A stretch of DNA of 64,000 nt from Algicella marina (GCF_009931615.1 NZ_CP046620.1:3208501-3272500); one strand, 5' to 3'; positions 53,543-63,322 are shown, counted from the stretch's first letter. Notes: a model not told the origin generated them from the letters alone. Numbers and translations: made by a program.

Positions 53543-54544
53543 ATGCATCCGGCGTTGCAAGGCGTAATCACAATCATCCTCGGGGTCGGAGGGTGTATCG
53601 GCTACTTCTATTTTTCAAATCAGTTGCTGGACAAGGTGATATATCCGGCCAAGGGGCCGAATATCGGGCGCAACATCAACCGTGCGAACATGATCCGGCC
53701 CTGGCTGTTTCTTGCTCCCGCGATTCTGGCGCTTGGTCTGTACCTCGCCTACCCGGTGTTCGAGACGTTACGGCTATCGCTGACCGACCGCTCTCAGGGT
53801 GGAGCGTTTGTCGGGCTTGCCAACTACAACCAGATGTTTGGAGAACCCAAATTCTGGGAGGCCATGCGCAATAACATGCTGTGGCTGATCGTGGTGCCTG
53901 CCGCTTCCACCGCTTTCGGCTTGCTCGCAGCGCAGCTCACTGACCGGCTAAGCTGGGGCAACATCGCGAAGTCCCTGATCTTCATGCCGATGGCGATTTC
54001 GTTCGTGGGTGCATCCGTTATCTGGAAGCTTGTGTACGACACCCGACCTGTAGATCAGGATCAGATCGGGGTTCTGAACGCCATATACCTTTCGCTTGGA
54101 GGCAGCGAGCCTCAGACCTGGCTGACCAATCCTCCGTGGAACAGCTTCTTTCTGATGGTAGTGTTGATCTGGATACAGACAGGCTTTGCCATGGTTATCC
54201 TTTCGGCAGCATTGCGCGGGGTGCCGGAAGACACCATCGAAGCTGCGATCCTTGACGGGGCGTCGCCCATGCAGATTTTCTTCAAGATCAAGGTACCGCA
54301 GATCATGGGCACAATCGTTGTGGTGTGGACGACGATAACGCTGGTTGTTCTGAAAGTGTTCGACATCGTCTTCGCGATGACAAATGGCCAGTGGGAGACA
54401 CAGGTCCTGGCCAATTACATGTACGACAAACTGTTCCGGGCAAATGATTGGGGGCTGGGTTCTGCCAGTGCCATGATCATCATGCTGCTGGTTACGCCAA
54501 TTCTGGTGTGGAACGTCTACAGTGCCCGGAAGGAGATGCGGTGA
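53543..54544 (+). CDS. aglF: Alpha-glucoside ABC transporter permease AglF
   Basis: A 333-residue MalF-type permease with about eight transmembrane helices. It has an additional N-terminal helix pair before IRPWLFLAPAILALGLYLAY, and the EAA coupling loop EDTIEAAILDGASPMQIFFK. AAAGGGAG precedes the ATG at 53543. The stop overlaps the aglG start as TGATG. Confidence 0.93.
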   Translation: MHPALQGVITIILGVGGCIGYFYFSNQLLDKVIYPAKGPNIGRNINRANMIRPWLFLAPAILALGLYLAYPVFETLRLSLTDRSQGGAFVGLANYNQMFGEPKFWEAMRNNMLWLIVVPAASTAFGLLAAQLTDRLSWGNIAKSLIFMPMAISFVGASVIWKLVYDTRPVDQDQIGVLNAIYLSLGGSEPQTWLTNPPWNSFFLMVVLIWIQTGFAMVILSAALRGVPEDTIEAAILDGASPMQIFFKIKVPQIMGTIVVVWTTITLVVLKVFDIVFAMTNGQWETQVLANYMYDKLFRANDWGLGSASAMIIMLLVTPILVWNVYSARKEMR

Positions 54545-55695
54545 TGAGCAACATAGCCGGCACCAAATCGTCGCTGACCTGGGTCGTACAGATCTGCACC
54601 GCGCTAATGGTGTTCCTGTGGCTGTTCCCGACGGTCGGCCTGTTCGTATCCTCGTTTCGCACCGCCGACCAGATCGCCTCCAGCGGTTGGTGGAACGCGA
54701 TGTTCCCCACCGAGCAGAACCTGACGCTGCGCGCGGCGGCTGCCGATGCGCAGGTTCAGGTGGGTGATCTATATGTGATCGAGGGCAATCTCTACGAGGA
54801 CGGCGCCAGCAGCGGCACGATCTCGGTCTGGGGCACGTCCTCCCGCGATATTGCCGCCTATCAGGCAGGCGAGACGGCCGATCTGGAAGAGGACGGGATG
54901 CTTACCGTGATGGCCAACGGCGACTACCGGATCGAGAATACGCAGGAGTTCGAGGGTCGGCGTGGCCAGCGGGTTTTCGTTTCAGCAGAAACGCCGCCAC
55001 AGTTTACGTTGCAGAACTACCGCAACGTACTGTTCGCGGGCAACAACACCGACAACATGGCCAAGGCTTTCTTCAACACCCTGACAGTTACCATTCCAGC
55101 GACGATCATCCCGATCCTCGTCGCGGCCTTTGCCGCATATGCCCTTGCTTGGATGGAATTTCCGGGACGGGCCCTGCTGATTGCAGCGGTGGTCGGCCTG
55201 CTGGTGGTGCCGTTACAACTGGCGTTGATTCCACTGTTGAAACTTCACAACGAGATCGGGATCGGGAAGGGCTACCTGGGGGTGTGGCTGGCGCATACCG
55301 GGTTCGGGATGCCATTGGCGATATACCTGTTGAGAAACTACATGGTCGGGTTGCCGCGCGACATCATCGAGAACGCACGTGTCGACGGAGCAACCGATTT
55401 CCAGATTTTTACCAAGATTATCCTGCCGCTTTCCTTCCCGGCCCTTGCGTCTTTTGCCATTTTCCAGTTTCTCTGGACCTGGAACGACCTTCTGGTCGCC
55501 AAGGTTTTCCTGATCGACGCGACGGGTGAAACCACGGTGATGACCAACCAGATTGTCGAACTGCTCGGTACCCGTGGCGGCAACTGGGAAATCCTGGCGA
55601 CTGCTGCATTCGTTTCCATTGCCGTGCCGCTGGTGGTGTTCTTTGCGATGCAGAAATACCTGGTGCGCGGCCTACTCGCAGGATCCGTCAAGTAA
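54544..55695 (+). CDS. aglG: Alpha-glucoside ABC transporter permease AglG
   Basis: A 383-residue MalG-type permease. TM1 (ICTALMVFLWLFPTVGLFV) is followed by a periplasmic insert of about 110 residues (about 60-165) containing VGDLYVIEGNLYEDGASSGT, longer than in standard MalG proteins but as expected for AglG. The core permease follows, with EAA loop RDIIENARVDGATDFQIFTK. Start ATG at 54544 overlaps the aglF stop by one base; the stop TAA shares its last base with the aglA ATG. Confidence 0.93.
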   Translation: MSNIAGTKSSLTWVVQICTALMVFLWLFPTVGLFVSSFRTADQIASSGWWNAMFPTEQNLTLRAAAADAQVQVGDLYVIEGNLYEDGASSGTISVWGTSSRDIAAYQAGETADLEEDGMLTVMANGDYRIENTQEFEGRRGQRVFVSAETPPQFTLQNYRNVLFAGNNTDNMAKAFFNTLTVTIPATIIPILVAAFAAYALAWMEFPGRALLIAAVVGLLVVPLQLALIPLLKLHNEIGIGKGYLGVWLAHTGFGMPLAIYLLRNYMVGLPRDIIENARVDGATDFQIFTKIILPLSFPALASFAIFQFLWTWNDLLVAKVFLIDATGETTVMTNQIVELLGTRGGNWEILATAAFVSIAVPLVVFFAMQKYLVRGLLAGSVK

Positions 55696-57347
55696 TGAAC
55701 TTTGCCCTTCCCGTCGGCCAGCAAAGCGCCGTGACCAAAGACCCGGACTGGTGGCGCGGTGCCGTCATCTATCAGATTTACCCGCGCTCCTATCAGGACA
55801 GTAATGGTGACGGTGTGGGAGACCTATCCGGGATCATCCACCGGCTGCCTTATGTGGCGAGCCTCGGCGTCGATGCGATCTGGATTAGCCCGTTCTTCAC
55901 GTCGCCGATGCTGGATTTCGGTTACGACGTTTCCAACTATCGAGACGTTGATCCGATGTTCGGGTCTCTGGGCGATTTCGATGCATTGATCGAACGCGCG
56001 CACGAGCTGGGCCTACGGGTCATGATCGACCTCGTTTTGAGCCACACCTCAAGCGAGCATGCGTGGTTCAAGGAAAGCCGCTCCAGCCGGGACAATCCGC
56101 GGGCGGACTGGTATGTCTGGGCTGACGCTAGGCCCGATGGTACACCGCCGAACAACTGGCTGTCGATTTTCGGTGGATCTGCCTGGCACTGGGACGCAGA
56201 GCGGTTGCAGTACTATCTGCACAATTTCCTTGTCAGCCAGCCAGACCTGAATTTCCACAATCCCGACGTGCAGAACTCGTTGCTGGATGTTGCCCGTTTC
56301 TGGTTGGACCGTGGGGTGGACGGGTTCCGTCTCGACACGATCAACTTCTATTTTCACGACAAGGAATTGACGGGCAATCCAGCATTGGAACCGGGGGAAC
56401 GCAATGCTTCGATTGCGCCGGCGGTGAACCCCTACAATTTCCAGAACCATCTGCATGACAAGAACCAGCCGGAGAACCTGGAGTTTCTCGAACGATTCCG
56501 CTCACTTATGGATGAATACGAGGATATTGCTGCCGTAGGTGAAGTAGGAGATGCACAGTACGGGCTGGAGATCATGGGCCAGTACACCGAGGGCGAAAAG
56601 CGGATGCATATGTGCTATTCGTTCGATTTCCTGAGTCCGGAGCATATCGATGGCCGGCGGGTTTCCGAAGTTCTCAAACAATTTGCCGACAAGGCGCCGG
56701 ACAGTTGGTCCTGCTGGGCGTTTTCCAACCATGACGTGATGCGCCATGCCAGCCGGTGGAACCTCGGGGAACCGGCGGTACGCTGTCATCTGGCCCTGTT
56801 GATGACGCTGCGCGGCTCGGCCTGTATTTACCAGGGTGAGGAACTGGGGCTGACTGAGGCATATGTTTCCTATGAGGAATTGCAGGACCCGTATGGCAAG
56901 GAGTTCTGGCCGAAATTCAAGGGCCGCGACGGTTGTCGGACACCGATGCCCTGGTCTCCGGAAGGACCGAATGGCGGCTTTACCGACACCAAGCCCTGGC
57001 TTCCGATGGCGATGGAACATCTGCCCAAATCCGTTCAGAGTCAGGAAGGCGATCCGAACAGCACGCTGAACTTCTATCGCAACCTCATCGCATTCAGACG
57101 GATGCGGAAGGTACTGGCAAAGGGAACAATCACCGTGCTTGATGCCAGTCGCGAAGTTCTGACCTTCACGCGGGACATGGAGGGTGAGGCCTCGATTTTC
57201 TGTGCGTTCAACCTGAGTGGCGCGGCACAGGTGGCACATTTGCCGCCGGGGCCGTGGGCAGAAGTGGAAGGCACAGGTTTCACGAGTATGCGGCAGGAGG
57301 GCCAGATAACCTTGCCCCCCTTCCAGGCGTTTTTTGCCGAAGGATAA
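55695..57347 (+). CDS. aglA: GH13 alpha-glucosidase AglA
   Basis: A 550-residue cytoplasmic GH13 enzyme (oligo-1,6-/alpha-glucosidase group). WWRGAVIYQIYPRSYQDSNG starts the barrel. The nucleophile Asp is in GFRLDTINFYFHD, the acid/base Glu in AAVGEVGDAQ, and the transition-state Asp in FSNHDVMRHASRW. It cleaves the imported disaccharides inside the cell. It is coupled to aglG and followed by aglK, the order known from Sinorhizobium. Confidence 0.94.
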   Translation: MNFALPVGQQSAVTKDPDWWRGAVIYQIYPRSYQDSNGDGVGDLSGIIHRLPYVASLGVDAIWISPFFTSPMLDFGYDVSNYRDVDPMFGSLGDFDALIERAHELGLRVMIDLVLSHTSSEHAWFKESRSSRDNPRADWYVWADARPDGTPPNNWLSIFGGSAWHWDAERLQYYLHNFLVSQPDLNFHNPDVQNSLLDVARFWLDRGVDGFRLDTINFYFHDKELTGNPALEPGERNASIAPAVNPYNFQNHLHDKNQPENLEFLERFRSLMDEYEDIAAVGEVGDAQYGLEIMGQYTEGEKRMHMCYSFDFLSPEHIDGRRVSEVLKQFADKAPDSWSCWAFSNHDVMRHASRWNLGEPAVRCHLALLMTLRGSACIYQGEELGLTEAYVSYEELQDPYGKEFWPKFKGRDGCRTPMPWSPEGPNGGFTDTKPWLPMAMEHLPKSVQSQEGDPNSTLNFYRNLIAFRRMRKVLAKGTITVLDASREVLTFTRDMEGEASIFCAFNLSGAAQVAHLPPGPWAEVEGTGFTSMRQEGQITLPPFQAFFAEG

Positions 57348-57358
57348 TACAAAGCGCC

Positions 57359-57375
57359 GGGGGCTGAACGCCCCC
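57359..57375 (+). promoter_or_regulatory. Short stem-loop between aglA and aglK
   Basis: GGGGGC (57359-57364) and GCCCCC (57370-57375) form a perfect stem with a TGAAC loop in the 57-base gap between the two genes. No T tract follows. It may tune expression of the ATPase or protect the aglA message. Confidence 0.6.
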
Positions 57376-57404
57376 GCAGAAGGCGCGTCAGGGGAGGAAG
57401 ACAA

Positions 57405-58496
57405 ATGGCATCAGTTGAGCTGAGCAATGTCAGTAAATCCTATGGCGAGGTGGAGGTTCTGCGGAACATCAATCTCGCCATTGAGCAGGGTGAGCTTGTT
57501 GTCTTCGTCGGCCCATCCGGTTGCGGCAAGTCCACGCTTCTTCGAATGATTGCGGGACTGGAAACAATTACCGGCGGAGAACTGCAGATCGACGGCCGGA
57601 GGATGAACGAGACACCGCCAGCCCAACGCGGTATCGCCATGGTTTTCCAGACCTATGCGCTCTATCCGCACATGACCGTGCGGGACAACATGTCGTTCGG
57701 AATGAAGATCGCAAAGAAATCCAAAGCCGAGATCGACGCGGCGATAGAAAATGCAGCGCGAATTCTGCAACTGGACCAATATCTTGACCGCCTGCCAAAG
57801 GCACTCTCCGGCGGCCAGCGGCAGCGGGTGGCAATCGGTCGTGCGATCGTGCGCGATCCGAAGGTATTTCTGTTCGATGAACCCCTTTCGAACCTCGATG
57901 CCGCCCTGCGCGTGGCGACACGGATAGAGATTGCGCAGCTTAAGGAATCGATGCCGGAAAGCACGATGATCTACGTGACTCACGATCAAGTGGAGGCGAT
58001 GACGCTGGCAAGCCGTATCGTCGTGCTTCATGGCGGCGATATCGAACAAGTGGGTGCGCCGTTGGAACTCTACGAGAAACCGCGCAACATTTTCACCGCT
58101 CGGTTTATCGGCTCCCCCGCCATGAACATGCTGGCTGGCGTTGTCGAACAGACGGGACCGGAGACCGTAGTAAAGACGGTAGAAGGTGGCCATGTAACGG
58201 TGCCCATTGCCTCCAATTCGGCAGACAACGGAGCGAAAGTCAGCCTTGGTATTAGGCCTGAGGACCTGGTGATTACCGATGGGGACACCTTTGCCTATGA
58301 GGGCGAGGTGAACATTGTCGAAGGGCTGGGCGAAACAACTGTCCTTTACTTCGATGCTCAGGGTAGCGACGGGGCGCTGGTGGCCAAGATTCCCGGTATA
58401 AACGCCTTTTCCAAAGGTCAGAAGGTACGGCTGACCGCCGCGCCGGAGAAATTCCACCTTTTCGACGCTAACGGTCTTTCCTTTCTTCACAGGTAG
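57405..58496 (+). CDS. aglK: Alpha-glucoside ABC transporter ATPase AglK
   Basis: A 363-residue MalK/UgpC-type ATPase: Walker A GPSGCGKST, signature LSGGQRQRV, Walker B VFLFDEPLSNLDA, and H-loop YVTHDQ. A C-terminal TOBE/regulatory domain (about 240-363) contains SLGIRPEDLVI. It powers AglF/AglG. The GGGGAGGAAG site is strong. It is the last gene of the operon. Confidence 0.95.
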   Translation: MASVELSNVSKSYGEVEVLRNINLAIEQGELVVFVGPSGCGKSTLLRMIAGLETITGGELQIDGRRMNETPPAQRGIAMVFQTYALYPHMTVRDNMSFGMKIAKKSKAEIDAAIENAARILQLDQYLDRLPKALSGGQRQRVAIGRAIVRDPKVFLFDEPLSNLDAALRVATRIEIAQLKESMPESTMIYVTHDQVEAMTLASRIVVLHGGDIEQVGAPLELYEKPRNIFTARFIGSPAMNMLAGVVEQTGPETVVKTVEGGHVTVPIASNSADNGAKVSLGIRPEDLVITDGDTFAYEGEVNIVEGLGETTVLYFDAQGSDGALVAKIPGINAFSKGQKVRLTAAPEKFHLFDANGLSFLHR

Positions 58497-58538
58497 TTGC
58501 GTACGAGCACTAAGGGGTCGTGACGCTGATAGATAAAA

Positions 58539-58557
58539 GTTAGCCACTCAGCTAAGT
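58539..58557. promoter_or_regulatory. Candidate ArsR-type operator
   Basis: TTAGC (58540-58544) and GCTAA (58551-58555) form a dyad inside GTTAGCCACTCAGCTAAGT, about 40 bases upstream of the arsR-like start. This shape resembles dyads seen upstream of other ArsR-SRPBCC pairs, so autoregulation is likely. A run of Ts follows, so the same element could also end the agl operon weakly. Confidence 0.5.
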
Positions 58558-58596
58558 TTTTGCTGGTATTCCACGCCATACGGGATACAAAGGCAC

Positions 58597-58956
58597 ATGG
58601 CTAAGTATGATTCTCTCCTGGACCTGCATTTTACCGCCCTCGGCGATCCCACACGCCGAGCGATCCTTACCCGCCTTGCCCGTGGTGAAGCGACAGTCAG
58701 CGAACTTGCCGCGCCCCACGATATGGCGCTGCCATCGTTTCTGGGACATTTGAAGAAACTGGAAGATGCCGGGCTTATCACCTCTCGCAAACAGGGGCGC
58801 ATCCGCACCTGCACACTTTCACCCGATGCCTTCCTGCCGGTGCAGGACTGGTTGAGCGAGCAGAGAGAAATCTGGAACGGACGACTCGACCGGCTGGACA
58901 CATATGTAACGCGCCTGATGAAGGAGAAGCAAAATGGAACTCGACCCGAAGACTGA
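58597..58956 (+). CDS. ArsR-family transcriptional repressor
   Basis: A 119-residue winged-helix protein: LHFTALGDPTRRAILTRLAR, VSELAAPHDMALPSFLGHLK, and LEDAGLITSRKQGRIRTCTL. No metal-binding Cys pair (ELCVCDL type) is present, so it is unlikely to sense arsenite. It belongs to the group paired with SRPBCC proteins, and overlaps the next gene by 23 bases. Confidence 0.92.
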   Translation: MAKYDSLLDLHFTALGDPTRRAILTRLARGEATVSELAAPHDMALPSFLGHLKKLEDAGLITSRKQGRIRTCTLSPDAFLPVQDWLSEQREIWNGRLDRLDTYVTRLMKEKQNGTRPED

Positions 58957-59398
58957 CCTGAAACTGGAGCGGACCATCGCGGCCCCGAGGCAACTGCTTT
59001 GGGAGTGCTGGACAACACCGGAGCACATCAAGCATTTCTTCGTACCGAAACCTCACAAGGTAACGTCCTGCGAGATCAATCTGCGGGTCGGAGGACGTTT
59101 CAACACGACGTTCGACGTAGAAGGCAATGAAATGACTAATGATGGCGTGTGGCTGGAGATAGAAGACGGCTACAAGCTGGCCTTCACCGACAGCTACACC
59201 GAGGGCTGGAAACCGAAGGCCGACCCGTTCATGACAGCGATCATTCTGTTAGAAGACATCGACGGTGGCACGAAGTACACCGCAATTGCCCGCCACCGCA
59301 GCGAAGAAGCGCGTCAAACACACGAGGACATGGGTTTTTATGATGGTTGGGGTACGGTCGTTGATCAGCTGGAGGCGTATGCCCAGAGCATTGATTGA
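58934..59398 (+). CDS. SRPBCC (AHSA1-like) domain protein
   Basis: A 154-residue START/Bet v1-like protein: LERTIAAPRQLLWECWTTPE, FVPKPHKVTSCEINLRVGG, HEDMGFYDGWGTVVDQLEAY. This family binds small hydrophobic ligands; precise function unknown. It overlaps the arsR-like gene and is followed by a VOC-family remnant. ArsR + SRPBCC + VOC is a common three-gene set, so this locus looks like a decayed version. Confidence 0.9.
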   Translation: MELDPKTDLKLERTIAAPRQLLWECWTTPEHIKHFFVPKPHKVTSCEINLRVGGRFNTTFDVEGNEMTNDGVWLEIEDGYKLAFTDSYTEGWKPKADPFMTAIILLEDIDGGTKYTAIARHRSEEARQTHEDMGFYDGWGTVVDQLEAYAQSID

Positions 59399-59524
59399 TT
59401 AACGCCGATCGGACCGTCGATCTTTGACGGGAGGAGGTGGGATTGGCTTTTTTCGCACGGATATCATGCCCAGAACGGAAAGTGCCGGCCGGTACTCAGG
59501 TTCTACCTGTGCCTTCTCCCCGAC

Positions 59525-59683
59525 TGCGAAATTGACGACGCTCAGCGGCTGAATTCCGTTTTTGAAGCGCTGTTGGATGGCGGCAGGGTCTTCATGCTAG
59601 CGGACAGCTATGGGTTCAGCTCGCGCTTCGGCTGGCTCGCTGACCGGTTCGGCCTGTCGTGGCAATCGAACCATCCGGGCTGA
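59525..59683 (+). pseudogene. Remnant of a VOC/PhnB-like (3-dmu-9 methyltransferase-like) gene
   Basis: Between 59399 and 59729 there is no intact gene, but the frame from 59525 to the TGA at 59681-59683 encodes the C-terminal end of a PhnB-like glyoxalase-fold protein: DAQRLNSVFEALLDGGRVFM, then SSRFGWLADRFGLSWQ. The frame stays open upstream to about 59420, but those residues do not resemble the family and no start with a ribosome site is present. The N-terminal half seems to have been lost by deletion. Confidence 0.7.
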
Positions 59684-59729
59684 GAAAAGCGTTTCATGTT
59701 GATGCCAAATCCGGTTAGGACTTGGCCTC

Positions 59730-60419
59730 ATGATACCCAGCATACTCCATTACCAGAACCGTGAAGAACAGGCGCTTGATCTGTCAGAAATCGTGTCACG
59801 TGAATTGCAGGCCGCGCTGGACACCAACGGGCGGGCAACATTGGCTGTGCCTGGTGGCACGACGCCCGGGGCGTTTTTGACAGCCCTTTCACTGGCCCGA
59901 CTGGATTGGTCGAAGGTGGCCGTGATGCTGACGGATGAGCGGTTCGTGCCCGAAAGCTCTGACCGATCCAATACCCGTCTCCTGCGCGAGACTCTGTTAC
60001 AGAATGACGCCGCGGCCGCAAAACTGTTGCCATTTTATGCTGAGGCCGACGAGCCGGAAGACGTGATGGCGACGCTTACTGCCGGTATTGCAGAGCACCT
60101 GCCCCCCGATGTCTGCGTACTGGGCATGGGAGAGGACATGCACACGGCCAGTCTTTTTCCCGGTGCGGACAGGTTGAGCGAGGCGCTCTCTCCGAATGCG
60201 CCGCCCCTGCTGCCGATGCGGGCACCAGGAGCGCCGGAACCGCGACTGACACTATCGGCCCCGGTTCTGCGCGCCAGCGGCAGCCTGCATATCCTGATCA
60301 CCGGCTCCGGAAAGCAAGAGGCGCTGGAGAAGGCGATGCAGGATGGACCAGAGGAGGAGGCCCCGATCCGGGCCATTCTCAACGCACCCTCGGCCGTGAC
60401 CGTCCACTACGCGGATTGA
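59730..60419 (+). CDS. pgl: 6-phosphogluconolactonase
   Basis: A 229-residue PGL of the oxidative pentose phosphate or Entner-Doudoroff pathway, hydrolysing 6-phosphogluconolactone. LAVPGGTTPGAFLTAL, VMLTDERFVPESSDRSNTRL and LGMGEDMHTASLFPGAD are the family motifs. zwf and edd are not adjacent in this window. Its stop overlaps the next gene as TGATG. Confidence 0.94.
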   Translation: MIPSILHYQNREEQALDLSEIVSRELQAALDTNGRATLAVPGGTTPGAFLTALSLARLDWSKVAVMLTDERFVPESSDRSNTRLLRETLLQNDAAAAKLLPFYAEADEPEDVMATLTAGIAEHLPPDVCVLGMGEDMHTASLFPGADRLSEALSPNAPPLLPMRAPGAPEPRLTLSAPVLRASGSLHILITGSGKQEALEKAMQDGPEEEAPIRAILNAPSAVTVHYAD

Positions 60420-61087
60420 TGCACGGCACGTTGCCCACTGGTGTTCCGTACCGACCGCCGGAAGAGCCGCTGCTGATCCTGCACTCGGATGCATCGATAC
60501 TGATTGTCGACAAACCCTCCGGCCTGCTGTCCGTTCCCGGCAAGGCGGACGGGCTTGGGGATTGCCTCGAAACGCGGTTGCGGGCGATACATCCGGAAAC
60601 ATTGCTCATTCACAGGCTGGACATGGCAACCAGCGGCGTGATGGTTTTTGCCCGCACTCCACTGGCACAAAGACATCTCAACTGGCAGTTTGAGCGACGG
60701 CAGGTGCGCAAGACCTACATCGCCCGGGTTTATGGTCATCCGGACACGGATGCAGGCGAAATCAACCTTCCGCTGATCGCCGACTGGCCCAACCGACCGT
60801 TGCAAAAGGTGTGTCATGAAACCGGCAAGCCTGCCGAAACACATTGGCAGGTGTTGGAACTGGAACGTGCGGCATCGCGACTGCGTCTGACGCCACGTAC
60901 CGGCCGCAGCCACCAGTTGCGGGTACATATGCGCGAACTGGGGCATCCGATCCTCGGGGATACGTTCTATGCAAGCGGCGCTGCGCTTGCTGCGGCGGAC
61001 AGGCTGCAACTGCATGCCGAAACACTGACATTCCGTCACCCCGAAGGTGGGGAATGGATCACGTATGAAGCTCAGACACCCTTCTGA
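60419..61087 (+). CDS. RluA-family pseudouridine synthase
   Basis: A 222-residue RNA pseudouridine synthase. The catalytic Asp68 lies in LLIHRLDMATSGVMVFA; RKTYIARVYG and RTGRSHQLRVHMRELGHPIL are family motifs. The domain set lacks an S4 domain and the size matches RluA, which modifies 23S rRNA U746 and tRNA U32 in E. coli. The ATG at 60419 overlaps the pgl stop; the track-long start at 60416 is a TTG. Confidence 0.93.
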   Translation: MHGTLPTGVPYRPPEEPLLILHSDASILIVDKPSGLLSVPGKADGLGDCLETRLRAIHPETLLIHRLDMATSGVMVFARTPLAQRHLNWQFERRQVRKTYIARVYGHPDTDAGEINLPLIADWPNRPLQKVCHETGKPAETHWQVLELERAASRLRLTPRTGRSHQLRVHMRELGHPILGDTFYASGAALAAADRLQLHAETLTFRHPEGGEWITYEAQTPF

Positions 61088-61093
61088 AACCGC

Positions 61094-62065
61094 TCAGACA
61101 TCGAGGACAACCCAGGCTGGATCATGATCCGAGCCGTCACCGCCGTGGCGGGTGCGGCGGTCTATGTGGGCAGACAGCAAACTGTCGCGCAATCCGTCGC
61201 TGAGCCAGATTTGATCGAACTGCTCATAGCGTGGGAATTCCGGTCCCGGCGGGTTGAAACGATGTGTCCATGTGGCCGATTGCGGGCCTGGACCCTGGCC
61301 CGACGTTTCCGGCTTCGGCGGGCGCGTTTCCGCCGCCATGTCGAGTGCGTTGATCATCGGATCACCGTCGATCGTGAACATCGGGGCGAGATCGGCACTT
61401 TGGGGTGGATCGTTCATGTCACCTGTCAGCACAAACCTTGAGCCCCGACGCTCCTGCCGTGAGATGATCGCGGCGATCGTTTCGGCCTGCCGCCGACGAC
61501 GCAGATTGGCAGCGATTGCCCCTGCAACGGGATCTTCGCCGAAGGGCACGAAATGGGATTTCATGTGGGTATTGAACAGGGTCAGGTGCTTGTCACCGTT
61601 CGGCCGCAGGATCTCCACCTGAAGAAGGTCGCGCCCGAAGATCCGACGGCTCGGGTCATCCCGGTGCCGTGCTGCCTGATGTGATGTGATTGACCCGAGC
61701 GGCAGTCGGGAAAGGACACCGACATCTATCAGCCTCTGATCGTTGCCCTCGACAAGGACTGCCTCAGAGTACATGCCGCCGAGGTGATCACGGTTGAACT
61801 GCCGAAGGATCTCGATGTGCTCTACCTCCTGCACTGCCAGAACGTCGGCATTCATCGCCCGGATACGTTCCGCGATCATGGCAGTATCGCCCGGGTCCTT
61901 TGGCCGGACCAGCCTGCCCATGAAACTGCGGACACTGACCTGATCTTGCCCGAATGTCAGTTCCAGCCCACCGGCCTCATGCGGAGGCAGAGCCTCGATC
62001 TCTGCCTGGAAGTTGTAGCGCGAAAACAGGTTGTTGAGATTGAAAGTACCGATGGTGATCGTCAT
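61094..62065 (-). CDS. Endonuclease/exonuclease/phosphatase (EEP) family protein
   Basis: A 323-residue EEP-fold protein: [16 protein letters not shown], metal-binding Glu in [20 protein letters not shown], and the C-terminal [13 protein letters not shown]. It probably hydrolyses nucleic acid or another phosphodiester; exact substrate unknown. No signal peptide is visible when started at 62065. A longer reading to 62197 is disfavoured because it overlaps hslV and its promoter. AAAAAAGGG lies upstream. Confidence 0.88.
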   Translation of the reverse strand: MTITIGTFNLNNLFSRYNFQAEIEALPPHEAGGLELTFGQDQVSVRSFMGRLVRPKDPGDTAMIAERIRAMNADVLAVQEVEHIEILRQFNRDHLGGMYSEAVLVEGNDQRLIDVGVLSRLPLGSITSHQAARHRDDPSRRIFGRDLLQVEILRPNGDKHLTLFNTHMKSHFVPFGEDPVAGAIAANLRRRRQAETIAAIISRQERRGSRFVLTGDMNDPPQSADLAPMFTIDGDPMINALDMAAETRPPKPETSGQGPGPQSATWTHRFNPPGPEFPRYEQFDQIWLSDGLRDSLLSAHIDRRTRHGGDGSDHDPAWVVLDV

Positions 62066-62181
62066 GTCCGTGCCCTTTTTTGGAAGCTTACCACGGAACC
62101 CGCGCAACGCGTGTGACTGCCCGCACATCTGGCATGCGGGGCACAGGCGGACTATATCACGGGGAACTTTGGAGGAATGAG
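62066..62181. promoter_or_regulatory. Divergent promoter region, EEP gene / hslV
   Basis: A 116-base gap between divergent starts. The hslV side ends in a strong TTGGAGGAATGAG ribosome site. I could not pick out a heat-shock (sigma-32) promoter with confidence. Confidence 0.35.
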
Positions 62182-62742
62182 ATGAGCGAAAACGCATTTC
62201 CCGGCTGGCACGGCACCACGATTGTCGCTGTTCGCAAGGGGGGCAAGGTGGTTGTTGCCGGTGACGGGCAGGTGAGCCTCGGACAGACCGTGATCAAGGG
62301 CTCAGCAAAGAAGGTAAGGCGCATCTCTCCGGGCGGGCGCGATGTCGTCTGCGGTTTCGCCGGTTCCACCGCCGATGCCTTCACCCTGCTGGAGCGGTTG
62401 GAAACAAAGCTGGAGGCAACGCCTGGGCAACTGGCCCGGGCCAGTGTCGAACTGGCGAAGGACTGGCGGACTGACAAGTACCTTCGCAACCTTGAGGCCA
62501 TGCTGATCGTCAGTGACGGCACCGACCTGTTTGTCATTACCGGAGCGGGCGACGTGCTGGAGCCGGAACACGACGTCGCTGCCATTGGTTCCGGCGGCAA
62601 CTATGCGCTGGCGGCGGCAAGGGCGCTGTCCGAAACCGACGCGGATGCCGAGGCCGTGGCGCGGCGGGCCCTGGAGATTGCCGCGGAAATCTGTGTTTAC
62701 ACCAATGGCAACATGACGGTGGAGACGATCATCGGTGCTTGA
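62182..62742 (+). CDS. hslV: ATP-dependent protease subunit HslV
   Basis: A 186-residue N-terminal-nucleophile protease of the HslVU complex. The mature enzyme should start at Thr12 ([11 protein letters not shown]), so a propeptide of 11 residues ([11 protein letters not shown]) must be removed; this extension is usual in alphaproteobacteria. [20 protein letters not shown], and [16 protein letters not shown] are family blocks. hslU lies 580 bases downstream, but an antisense DM13 gene intervenes. Confidence 0.96.
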   Translation: MSENAFPGWHGTTIVAVRKGGKVVVAGDGQVSLGQTVIKGSAKKVRRISPGGRDVVCGFAGSTADAFTLLERLETKLEATPGQLARASVELAKDWRTDKYLRNLEAMLIVSDGTDLFVITGAGDVLEPEHDVAAIGSGGNYALAAARALSETDADAEAVARRALEIAAEICVYTNGNMTVETIIGA

Positions 62743-62782
62743 GCCGGCGCACGGCCGAAACGGACCGTCGGCGCTATCCACA

Positions 62783-63166
62783 TCACTTCAGTATGGCAAG
62801 TCCAAGCGGCACGTTGAATCGTTCGCACCAGATCCAGATTTCATTGTAACTCGCAGCGTCTATGGCGGCAGGCACGGCATAGGTCTGGGCACCGCTGTCG
62901 CTGGCCAGTGGCGCGAGAAGGGTAGCGGGATCGTAGCCATTGCGGCCGAGCGCAATTTTCGGATCCGGCGCACCATCGAACGAGAAGTCCGCGCCCAATT
63001 GGACAGTGAAACTACCACTCTCTTCCACCAGCGATGCCGTGCCGGAGGCCTCATGGCGTGATTTGCCGGTGAAGGTTCCGCTGCGAATCGTGGACGCGGC
63101 AAAGCCCACGTTGGCGAGAAGCGGTGAAGCAGCTATGGCGAGTAGAGTCGTGCGACGGCTGAGCAT
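62783..63166 (-). CDS. DM13-domain protein with export signal
   Basis: A 127-residue protein. The signal region has a twin-arginine start (LSRRTTLLAIAAS) ending near GFAAS. The DM13 domain has GTFTGKSRHEASGTASLV, DPKIALG and the conserved IWIWCERFNVPLG with the single conserved Cys. DM13 has been proposed as an electron-transfer domain; direct evidence is limited. It lies antisense between hslV and hslU. Confidence 0.87.
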   Translation of the reverse strand: MLSRRTTLLAIAASPLLANVGFAASTIRSGTFTGKSRHEASGTASLVEESGSFTVQLGADFSFDGAPDPKIALGRNGYDPATLLAPLASDSGAQTYAVPAAIDAASYNEIWIWCERFNVPLGLAILK

Positions 63167-63322
63167 GGCTTTTTCCTTTCACGGATTGCGCCGGAACTAT
63201 TGCCCGAAGTGAGGCGTTCGCCTATCCCCGCTCACGCACATGTAACGGGGCGTGAGAATTGCGGGTTGTGTTTCAGGCCCGCCTGCATATCTCTGGCCGG
63301 AGCTTAAAAAGGACAGGTACCC

